Positions 8,190 through 15,090 of a DNA stretch of 64,000 nt are shown piece by piece; the stretch's first letter is position 1, and every line of letters begins with the position of its first letter. The DNA comes from Hydrogenobacter sp. (lineage in GTDB: Bacteria; Aquificota; Aquificia; Aquificales; Aquificaceae): positions 1-64,000 of the forward strand of contig JAPYWJ010000004.1 in NCBI GenBank assembly GCA_028276405.1, in the 5' to 3' direction. The notes under the pieces were generated by a model that saw only the letters and a program-made list of their open reading frames with translations, searched no databases and had not been told where the DNA came from. The position numbers and the translations under genes were made by a program.

Positions 8190-8699
8190 ATGACAAGAGA
8201 GATACTGAAGTTTCCACATCCAGCCTTGAAAACACCCACCAAGAGGGTGGATGTTATAGATAGAGAACTGCACGAGCTTATAAAAGATATGTTTGAGACC
8301 ATGTACCATGCGGAAGGTGTGGGGCTTGCTGCGAACCAGATAGGTGTAGAGCTGAGCGTGATGGTTATAGACACATCAAAAAAGGAGGGGAGTCCACCCA
8401 TAAAAGCGGTGCTTATAAACCCAGAGATACTATTTACGGAGGGGCAGATCAAATACAAAGAAGGTTGTTTATCTTTTCCGGGATTAGTGGTAGAAGTAAG
8501 CAGGTACAGTAAGGTTAGGGTAAAGGCTCTTGATCTTACAGGTGAGGAAAAGATATACGAGTTTGAAGGGTTTCCAGCTATAGTGTTTCAACACGAAATG
8601 GATCACCTGAACGGTATAACCTTTATAGATAGAGTCAGCGGTGTGAAAAAGCGCTTGGCTCTTGATAGGTATGCCAAGTTACAGAAAGAAAAGGTATGA
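8190..8699 (+). CDS. def: Peptide deformylase
   Basis: Metalloenzyme removing the N-formyl group from nascent proteins. All three family motifs are present: GVGLAANQIG (43-52), EGCLSFPG (91-98, with Phe where Val is usual) and HEMDH (135-139); Cys93, His135 and His139 bind the metal. The 169 residues are the normal length. The stop overlaps the next gene's start (ATGA), so def and the SpoVG-like gene are coupled, and a tRNA follows directly. Confidence 0.97.
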   Translation: MTREILKFPHPALKTPTKRVDVIDRELHELIKDMFETMYHAEGVGLAANQIGVELSVMVIDTSKKEGSPPIKAVLINPEILFTEGQIKYKEGCLSFPGLVVEVSRYSKVRVKALDLTGEEKIYEFEGFPAIVFQHEMDHLNGITFIDRVSGVKKRLALDRYAKLQKEKV

Positions 8700-8962
8700 A
8701 TGTGCAACTGGTAAAGTTTTATCCCTTTGAGACATCCTTAAGAAAGCCCAGGCTTTTAGGTTATGCAGATGTGGAATTAGATGGTATCCTGGTGCTCAGA
8801 AACATAAAGCTTTTTGAGAGCAAGTACGGAGGATACTTCATACAACTTCCTGAAATACAAAAAGATGGAAAAAGCTATGCCATAATAGATATAAAATCAA
8901 AGGAGCTTCTTGAGAGCATACGAAGGGTCATAGTAGATTACTATAAAGAAAACCTTTTGTAG
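8696..8962 (+). CDS. spoVG: SpoVG-family nucleic-acid-binding protein
   Basis: 88 residues matching the SpoVG fold: an N-terminal strand with a variable arm, then GYADVELDGILVLRNIKLF and the Phe-containing strand GGYFIQLPE, corresponding to the family's 'F(V)xMP' region, and a C-terminal helix (ELLESIRRVIVDYYKE). SpoVG proteins bind DNA or RNA and act as regulators in Firmicutes and spirochaetes; the role in Aquificales is unknown. The stop codon TAG shares its last base with the first base of the following tRNA. Confidence 0.72.
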   Translation: MNVQLVKFYPFETSLRKPRLLGYADVELDGILVLRNIKLFESKYGGYFIQLPEIQKDGKSYAIIDIKSKELLESIRRVIVDYYKENLL

Positions 8963-9038
8963 TGCCCTTAGCTCAGATGGACAGAGCGTGGGTCTCCGAA
9001 GCCCAAGGTCGGGGGTTCAAGTCCCCCAGGGCACGCCA
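8962..9038 (+). tRNA. tRNA-Arg (anticodon CCG)
   Basis: Complete cloverleaf of 77 nt. The acceptor arm GTGCCCT pairs with AGGGCAC, followed by discriminator G and an encoded CCA. The anticodon stem TGGGT/GCCCA closes the loop CTCCGAA, giving anticodon CCG for CGG codons. The T-arm is GGGGGTTCAAGTCCCCC. It is co-transcribed after def and the spoVG-like gene, with a one-base overlap. Confidence 0.95.
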
Positions 9039-9081
9039 AAATATTCTTTATTTACTTTTATGAAGCTATAATTTTTAAGTT

Positions 9082-10524
9082 ATGGGTTTAAAAGAGGCGC
9101 TTTTTCGTATTTCTGATTATGTTTATATGCTGAAAGAAAACACTGTAGTAGGTCAAAGGGTACCTGTTTACTTCTATATAAGCGACAGGCTTTTTGAACA
9201 CCTTGAAGAGGATGCCATAAGGCAGGCGGCTAACGCTGGGACACTTCCAGGTGTTGAGAAAGCTATATATGTGATGCCGGATGTTCATGTGGGTTATGGT
9301 TTTCCAGTAGGAGGGGTTATGGCGGTAGATACACAAACAGGCATTATAAGCCCCGGGTCCATAGGATACGATATAAACTGCGGAGTTAGGCTCGTAGCCA
9401 TAAACCTTTCAGAAGAAAGAATACTTCCCATAAGGCAAGAGCTAATGCAAGAGATATTGAACAAGGTGCCTGCGGGTGTAGGTTCAAGAGGAAGGTTAAA
9501 ACTATCAAAAGAACAACTTAAAGAAGTTGCTATAAAAGGTGCAAGGTGGGCAGTGGAACACGGTTTTGGGTTTGAGGAGGACCTTACGCACATAGAAAGT
9601 TCGGGAACACTTCCTGATGCGGATCCGGATAAAGTATCAAACTTCGCTTATGAGAGAGGTGCTCAAGAGTTAGGAACGGTGGGTTCAGGAAATCATTTCG
9701 TTGAAATACAGGCGGTTGATGAGATATACGACGAGCATACTGCACAAAAGCTCTGCATCAGCGTGGGACAGGTTGTAATCATGGTGCATTCTGGTTCAAG
9801 GGGATTTGGACACCAGGTATGCGTAGATTACCTAAAAGTTGCAAAGGATGCCCTTGATAAGTATAAAATACACATACCAGACATGCAGCTTGCGTGCATG
9901 CCCTTTAAGTCAGAAGAAGGACAGAGCTATTTTAAAGCCATGAATTCAGCAGCCAATTATGCCTTTGCCAACAGGCAGATACTGGGTTTTATCACTGCGG
10001 ATACCATCAGAAGATTCCTTGGCGTATCGTGGGAAGAACTGGGCTACAGAGTAGTGTATGACCTTGCCCATAACATAGGAAAGGTGGAAAGGTATAAAGT
10101 TGACGGTGAAGAAAAAGAACTCTTAGTACACAGAAAAGGTGCAACAAGAGCCTTCCCTCCTTACAATCCAGATGTACCACCAGCTTACAGAGATGTGGGT
10201 CAGCCCGTACTTATACCAGGTGATATAGGTAGATACTCCTTTCTTCTTGTAGGCACGCCCAAGAGTATGGAAATAAGTTTTGGAAGTGCGTGCCACGGTG
10301 CTGGTCGGCTCATGTCCCGAACAAAAGCTAAGGAATATGCAAGAAAAGAAGGCATAGAGAAAGTGCTCAGCGGTATTGTGGTAGTTGCAAGGGGCAAGGG
10401 TACCATTATGGAAGAGATACCTCAGGCGTACAAAGATGTAACAGAGGTAGTTAAAGTTGTAGACGCTCTTGGAATAGCAAAGCTTGTAGCAAGACTAAAA
10501 CCCCTTGGGACTTTAAAAGGTTGA
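9082..10524 (+). CDS. rtcB: RNA-splicing ligase RtcB
   Basis: GTP- and Mn2+-dependent ligase joining 2',3'-cyclic phosphate (or 3'-phosphate) and 5'-OH RNA ends. The 480 residues match the family. Signatures in order: MPDVHVGYGFPVGGVMA, GSIGYDINCGVRL (metal-binding Cys), GTVGSGNHFVEIQ, HSGSRGFGHQ, AHNIGK, HRKGATRAFPP and GSACHGAGRLMSR around the guanylated His. A perfect -10 box TATAAT (9067-9072) ends only 9 bp before the ATG and no Shine-Dalgarno is present, so the transcript is probably leaderless. No archease or RtcA gene adjoins it. Substrates could include tRNA or damaged rRNA. Confidence 0.97.
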   Translation: MGLKEALFRISDYVYMLKENTVVGQRVPVYFYISDRLFEHLEEDAIRQAANAGTLPGVEKAIYVMPDVHVGYGFPVGGVMAVDTQTGIISPGSIGYDINCGVRLVAINLSEERILPIRQELMQEILNKVPAGVGSRGRLKLSKEQLKEVAIKGARWAVEHGFGFEEDLTHIESSGTLPDADPDKVSNFAYERGAQELGTVGSGNHFVEIQAVDEIYDEHTAQKLCISVGQVVIMVHSGSRGFGHQVCVDYLKVAKDALDKYKIHIPDMQLACMPFKSEEGQSYFKAMNSAANYAFANRQILGFITADTIRRFLGVSWEELGYRVVYDLAHNIGKVERYKVDGEEKELLVHRKGATRAFPPYNPDVPPAYRDVGQPVLIPGDIGRYSFLLVGTPKSMEISFGSACHGAGRLMSRTKAKEYARKEGIEKVLSGIVVVARGKGTIMEEIPQAYKDVTEVVKVVDALGIAKLVARLKPLGTLKG

Positions 10525-10559
10525 TAGGTGTATTATAATATAACCTTCTGGAGGAACTC

Positions 10560-12146
10560 ATGGGCGAATTTGAAAGACTGCTTGAGAAAAGTCTTGAAGA
10601 AGCAAAAGAGATAAGGAAGGGGGAAGTAATACCTTGTAAAGTTATAAAGGTAGATGATAGAAATGTATATGTGGACATAGGCTACAAAGTGGAAGGAATA
10701 ATTCCAAGAGAAGAACTGCCTAATGTAAAGGAAGGTGACCAAGTGAAGGCGGTAGTAATAAAAATAGCAAGGGGAGGTTCACCCATACTCTCTTACAAGA
10801 AGTACATAGAGGAAAAGTATGTACACTTTTTGCGCTCTGCATATGAAAAAGGAAGATTCCTAACAGGAAAGGTTAAAGAAAAGACTCAAGAAGGTTATAC
10901 GGTGGATATAAATGGTATTAGTGCCTTGATGCCCTATAACGAGGCTGGTAGAAGGCTCAAGGAAGGCTCAAGGGTGGTGGTAAAGATAATAGAGTTTCAA
11001 AATACAAAGGAAGGCATAAAACTAAAGGTATCTCAGAAAGCTTACCTGATACAACAAGAAAAGCGCAAGAAGGAAAGACTTTTAGGAAAACTAAAAGTTG
11101 GGGATGTGGTAGAAGGCAAAGTGATAAAGATAGACCCGGAAAAAGGCATAACCCTACTGGTTCATGGTGTTTTAAGAGCGTTCCTTCCAAAGGAAGAGCT
11201 ATCTTGGGGTAGAGATAAGAATCCCTACAACTATGCGGAAATAGACGAAAAACTAAGAGCCAAGGTAAAGCGCATACCCAAAGACGGCGAGTTCATATTT
11301 GTAAGTCTCAGGGACATGAAGGAAAATCCTTGGGAAAAGATAAAGGATAAGATAAACAGGGGAGATACTGTATCCGGTAAAGTAGTAGAAATATCAGAAA
11401 GAGGATTGGTTGTAGAACTGCAGGAAGGCGTAGAAGGTTTTGTACCTAAAGAAGAGATAGCTTACGACAGTGAAGTGAATTACAAGAAGGGCTCGGAGGT
11501 AAAGGCAAAGGTATTGGAGTTTGAACCCGCAAAGAAAAGGTTGATCCTTAGCATAAAGAGAGCCCTGCCAAAGCCTTGGGAGGAGTTTTTCAAGAAACAT
11601 CCTGCAGGTAGCAAAGTAAAGGGTACTGTAGAACGAATAGAAGGTGCAAAAGCTATAGTGGACTTAGGAGGTGGAGTAAAGGGTGTGATACACAGAAGCG
11701 ATCTATCCTGGGTAAGGCCCGGCAGGGTGGAGGAACTTCTCAAAGCTGGTGAGGAAAAGGAGTTTGCAGTTCTTGCCCTAGAGGGTAGGTTTATAAAGCT
11801 TGGACTAAAACAATTAACACCTAATCCTTGGGACCTTATAAAACAAAGATACCAAGTAGGACAAAAAGTAGCCCTAAGGGTAAAGTCTACTCATCCCTTT
11901 GGTGTATTTCTTGAGTTTCCAGAAGGCTTAGATGGTCTTCTGCCCCTTTCTGAAGTACCAAAAGGTACAGAGATAAAAGAAGGCTCACAAGTAGAAGTCA
12001 AGATCCTTGAAATATCTCCCGAGGATGGAAGGATAACGCTGACAATTAAAGAAGATAAGGAGGAGAAAAAAGAGGAGGTTATTACTACCACATCCGAGGG
12101 TGGTTTTACCTTAGGAGATATACTTAAAAAGAAAATGAAACTATAA
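10560..12146 (+). CDS. rpsA: S1-domain RNA-binding protein, ribosomal protein S1-like
   Basis: 528 residues composed of about six consecutive S1 OB-fold domains (roughly 18-82, 95-160, 175-248, 264-333, 345-412, 428-498), each beginning KxGxxVxGKV-like and containing G(F/I)(V/L)P or a variant. This is the architecture and length of bacterial S1, which recruits mRNA to the 30S subunit. The last 30 residues are Glu/Lys-rich. GGAGG lies 6 bp before ATG and a TATAAT-like box just upstream. It overlaps the HU-type gene by one base (TAATG). Confidence 0.88.
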   Translation: MGEFERLLEKSLEEAKEIRKGEVIPCKVIKVDDRNVYVDIGYKVEGIIPREELPNVKEGDQVKAVVIKIARGGSPILSYKKYIEEKYVHFLRSAYEKGRFLTGKVKEKTQEGYTVDINGISALMPYNEAGRRLKEGSRVVVKIIEFQNTKEGIKLKVSQKAYLIQQEKRKKERLLGKLKVGDVVEGKVIKIDPEKGITLLVHGVLRAFLPKEELSWGRDKNPYNYAEIDEKLRAKVKRIPKDGEFIFVSLRDMKENPWEKIKDKINRGDTVSGKVVEISERGLVVELQEGVEGFVPKEEIAYDSEVNYKKGSEVKAKVLEFEPAKKRLILSIKRALPKPWEEFFKKHPAGSKVKGTVERIEGAKAIVDLGGGVKGVIHRSDLSWVRPGRVEELLKAGEEKEFAVLALEGRFIKLGLKQLTPNPWDLIKQRYQVGQKVALRVKSTHPFGVFLEFPEGLDGLLPLSEVPKGTEIKEGSQVEVKILEISPEDGRITLTIKEDKEEKKEEVITTTSEGGFTLGDILKKKMKL

Positions 12147-12442
12147 TGGCAAGAAAAAGTATAGTAGACCAAATTTGGAAAGAGGGTAGTATTTCAAAAA
12201 AAACTCTCTACAGTATGCTCAATTATGTGTTTAATCTTATAAGCGAAGCCCTCCAAGAAGGAGAGGAAGTTAAGATTTCTGGGTTTGGGACTTTTAAAGT
12301 TAGACAAACCAAAGATAGAAGAGGAAGAAACCCAAAAACCGGTGAAATGAAGGTCATAAAGGCTACACGAACAGTCCAGTTTAAGGCAAGCAAAAAGCTA
12401 ACTGTAAGGTTGAACATGTTGGTCAAAAAGTGTAAAATTTAG
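12146..12442 (+). CDS. HU/IHF-family DNA-binding protein
   Basis: 98-residue histone-like protein with the family signature ISGFGTFKVRQTKDRRGRNPKTGE, where the arm wraps the DNA minor groove through the RNPKTGE Pro. The N-terminal helices (SIVDQIWKEGSISKKTLYSMLNYV) are more divergent than in HU. The order S1-IHF also occurs in E. coli (rpsA-ihfB), but the sequence alone does not separate HU from IHF beta. The C-terminus is basic and extended by a few residues. Confidence 0.85.
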   Translation: MARKSIVDQIWKEGSISKKTLYSMLNYVFNLISEALQEGEEVKISGFGTFKVRQTKDRRGRNPKTGEMKVIKATRTVQFKASKKLTVRLNMLVKKCKI

Positions 12443-12451
12443 TTTAAGCAA

Positions 12452-12524
12452 CGGGGTGTGGCGCAGGTGGAAGCGCGCTGGCATGGGGGGCCAGAGGTCA
12501 CGGGTTCAAGTCCCGTCACCCCGA
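12452..12524 (+). tRNA. tRNA-Pro (anticodon GGG)
   Basis: 73-nt cloverleaf. The acceptor CGGGGTG pairs with CACCCCG, discriminator A; CCA is not encoded, unlike the tRNA-Arg in this window. The anticodon stem CTGGC/GCCAG closes loop ATGGGGG, giving anticodon GGG. The T-arm is ACGGGTTCAAGTCCCGT. A TATAAT box follows at 12537-12542, probably the -10 of rpmI. Confidence 0.95.
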
Positions 12525-12562
12525 TTTATTTTGTGCTATAATGCGTATAAGGAGGCAAGCTC

Positions 12563-12763
12563 ATGGCTAAGGTGAAGATGAAAAGTAATCGGTCTGCAAA
12601 GAAAAGGTTTAAAATAACTGCAAAGGGCAAAATAAAAAGGTGGCGTGCAGGTGCTTCTCACTACAACACTAGAAAAGCAAAAGATAGAAAGAGAAGGCTC
12701 AGGAAACCTACCCTTGTTAACAGCGGCTGGGAAGATAAGGTAAGGGGACTTTTGAAGGAATAA
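12563..12763 (+). CDS. rpmI: 50S ribosomal protein bL35
   Basis: 66-residue, strongly basic protein with the bL35 pattern: MAKVKMKSNRSAKKRFK, then TAKGKIKRWRAGASHYNTRKAKDRKRRLRKP. It sits in the large subunit near the E-site. AAGGAGG precedes the ATG and TATAAT lies at 12537-12542. Normally rpmI directly precedes rplT; here htpX follows, and the end of rplT is seen 51 kb away ahead of pheS. Confidence 0.97.
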   Translation: MAKVKMKSNRSAKKRFKITAKGKIKRWRAGASHYNTRKAKDRKRRLRKPTLVNSGWEDKVRGLLKE

Positions 12764-12841
12764 ACCGTTGAAATGGAAAAAAAAGAGTTAAGGGAATAAA
12801 TTATTTATAACCCCGTAGATGATATCTCATGGAGGAACAGC

Positions 12842-13711
12842 ATGGGTTATATGATAAGGACAGTTATACTTTTGGGTGTTCTAACGGGCCTCTTTCTTTT
12901 TGTGGGACAACTAATAGGTGGCAAAACTGGTATGACTATAGCCCTTGTCCTTGCAGGTATTATGAACTTTATAGCCTATTGGTTTTCTGACAAAATAGTT
13001 CTGTCTATGTATGGTGCTAAGGAAATAAGCTACGAGGAGGCACCGTGGCTCCACAGAATAGTAGAGGAATTAGCACAAAGGGCTAATATTCCTAAACCCC
13101 GCATCTATCTTGTTCCTATGGAACAGCCTAATGCTTTTGCCACGGGAAGGGGTCCAGGAAACGCCGCGGTTGCGGTCACATCAGGCATATTGCACCTTTT
13201 GGATGAAAAAGAACTAAGAGGTGTTTTAGCGCACGAAATAGGTCACATAAAGAATAGAGATGTTCTGGTGGCTACCATGGCAGCAACCATAGCGGGTGCC
13301 ATATCTTACCTCGTAAACATGTTCCAGTGGATGCTACTTTTTGGAGGAGGCAGGGATGAGGAAAACAGAGGAGGATGGGCAGGATTGTTAGGCAGTCTTT
13401 TACTTATCATTCTGACACCCATAATAGCCATGATCATACAGATGGCCATATCAAGGTCAAGGGAATATTTGGCAGATGAGACTGGTGCCAAGATAAGCGG
13501 AGATCCTTTAGCTCTTGCAAGAGCTCTTGAGAAAATACACAACTATGTTTATCAAATCCCTGCAGAAGTCAATCAGGGCACAGCTCATCTTTTCATAGAA
13601 AACCCTCTATCTGGAGAAGGTATATGGGAACTCTTCTCTACACATCCGTCAACAGAGAAAAGAATAGAAAGGCTCAAAGAACTTGCCAGAAAGATGGGCT
13701 ATGTGGGATAA
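12842..13711 (+). CDS. htpX: HtpX-type membrane zinc metalloprotease
   Basis: M48-family protease that degrades misfolded inner-membrane proteins. The 289 residues are typical. Two N-terminal membrane segments (about 4-24 and 28-48) are followed by the zinc motif HEIGH (131-135) with the third ligand in SREYLADE near 208-215, and two more membrane segments in between (about 140-160 and 177-198). A GGAGG ribosome site is present. The end overlaps the convergent TauE-type gene by 13 bp. Confidence 0.95.
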   Translation: MGYMIRTVILLGVLTGLFLFVGQLIGGKTGMTIALVLAGIMNFIAYWFSDKIVLSMYGAKEISYEEAPWLHRIVEELAQRANIPKPRIYLVPMEQPNAFATGRGPGNAAVAVTSGILHLLDEKELRGVLAHEIGHIKNRDVLVATMAATIAGAISYLVNMFQWMLLFGGGRDEENRGGWAGLLGSLLLIILTPIIAMIIQMAISRSREYLADETGAKISGDPLALARALEKIHNYVYQIPAEVNQGTAHLFIENPLSGEGIWELFSTHPSTEKRIERLKELARKMGYVG

Positions 13712-14451
13712 AAGTTTATAAAAAAGATAAAGCAAAGTAAAAACCCCCAAAACACTACAAAGAGCTTTACCTTTTTCCTGTTAAACTTCAAGGACAGCCT
13801 TGCACCTGTATATCCTCCTAAGGCAAACCCTAACATCATCAAAGGTATGTAAGACCAAAGCACATGCCCGCTAAAAAGAAAGTAGACAGACGCTATACCA
13901 TTTATAGCCATACCTAAGATATTCTTCAAACCATTGGCTATGTGTATGTCCTTTATTCCTACCATACTTAAAGATGCAAGCATAATTATCCCTATACCTG
14001 CACCAAAGTATCCACCGTACAAAGATGTGAGCAACTGAACCAAAAACACCAAAAGATAAGGATTGCCTTTTGAGTAAGCCTTTGCCCATAAGGTAATCTT
14101 TTCATTAAGCATTAGTAAAATGGTTGCGAAAAGTATGAGAAAAGGTATGAGTATTCTGAAGGTGTTTGAGGGTGTTTTTACAAGAAGATATGCACCGGCA
14201 AAACCCCCCAGAATGGAGGGTATGAGCAGCGTTTTTAAGTGTTCTTTTCCCATCCTTATATGATCCTTAAAACCCAAAGCGGAGAAGAGACTTCCCATCC
14301 AAAGGGATACAGTGTTAGTTATGTTTGCTGAGATGGGATCTGTTCCGAGCCACACAAGAGCAGGGAAAGTAATAAAAGTCCCTCCTCCTGCTACGGCGTT
14401 GGTAGCACCAGCAAGAAAGGACGCCAAAAGCACTACTAAAGACTCTGTCAT
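13699..14451 (-). CDS. TauE/SafE-family (TSUP) membrane permease
   Basis: 250-residue polytopic protein with about eight membrane segments and the TSUP signature near the start (FLAGATNAVAGGGTFITFPALV) and its internal repeat (LYGGYFGAGIGIIML). The family exports sulfite, organosulfonates or other C2/sulfur anions. The start overlaps the nitroreductase stop by 4 bp, making it the last gene of the namA-iorAB-nitroreductase-permease run. Its substrate may therefore relate to the products or substrates of those redox enzymes (inference). Confidence 0.88.
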   Translation of the reverse strand: MTESLVVLLASFLAGATNAVAGGGTFITFPALVWLGTDPISANITNTVSLWMGSLFSALGFKDHIRMGKEHLKTLLIPSILGGFAGAYLLVKTPSNTFRILIPFLILFATILLMLNEKITLWAKAYSKGNPYLLVFLVQLLTSLYGGYFGAGIGIIMLASLSMVGIKDIHIANGLKNILGMAINGIASVYFLFSGHVLWSYIPLMMLGFALGGYTGARLSLKFNRKKVKLFVVFWGFLLCFIFFINFYPT

Positions 14452-15068
14452 ACCACCTTGCCAAACTCCTCGAACTTAAACCTGTAGGCTCTCGGAAGGA
14501 GTTTTTTGGTTGGGTCTTTGTAGCCTATGGCAAGAATCATAATAACTATCTTTTCCTTGTCTATGTTTAAAAATTCTTTCAAAAGGTTCTCATCAAAGCC
14601 TTCCATAGGGTGAGTTTCAAGTCCATAAGCCCTTGCCACGATCATAACAGTCATACCAAAAAGTGCAGTGTCCCTTATGGCTTTCCTTTTGGCTTTTTCC
14701 TTATCTTTCCAACCTTCTAATATCCTTTCTCTGAGTATGTCTCTGTTTTCTGCCGGTATGTAGCCTAAGTCTATCCAGCTATCTAACACCTTATCCACAT
14801 GTTCAAAGCCAGCTTTGGTATTTGCTATGAGCACTATGTTAGCAGATGCATCTTCTACCTTTTGCTGTCCGTAGCATATCTCTTTTAGCTGTCTCTTCTT
14901 CTCTTTGTCCTTAACCACAATAACTTCCCACGGTTGTAAGTTGTATCCAGAAGGAGCACTTGCGGATATCTCAAGTATCTCTTTTATTGTTTCATCAGGT
15001 ACATCTTTTGTAGAGTCAAAGAAAGTTATAGACCTTCTTTCTGTTATAAGCTTAAGACATTCCTTCAT
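14448..15068 (-). CDS. Nitroreductase-family flavoprotein
   Basis: 206 residues of the FMN-dependent nitroreductase fold: RRSITFF near the N-terminus (FMN phosphate Arg-Arg-Ser), SASAPSGYNLQPWEVIVV (FMN-binding loop with the usual Asn-Gln-Pro-W), and a C-terminal ILAIGY segment. It probably reduces nitro groups, quinones or enones with NAD(P)H. Translation is coupled to the permease downstream, and it lies 22 bp after the molybdenum hydroxylase gene in the same operon. Confidence 0.9.
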   Translation of the reverse strand: MKECLKLITERRSITFFDSTKDVPDETIKEILEISASAPSGYNLQPWEVIVVKDKEKKRQLKEICYGQQKVEDASANIVLIANTKAGFEHVDKVLDSWIDLGYIPAENRDILRERILEGWKDKEKAKRKAIRDTALFGMTVMIVARAYGLETHPMEGFDENLLKEFLNIDKEKIVIMILAIGYKDPTKKLLPRAYRFKFEEFGKVV

Positions 15069-15090
15069 ATCAAAAAACCTCCTTGAGGGT

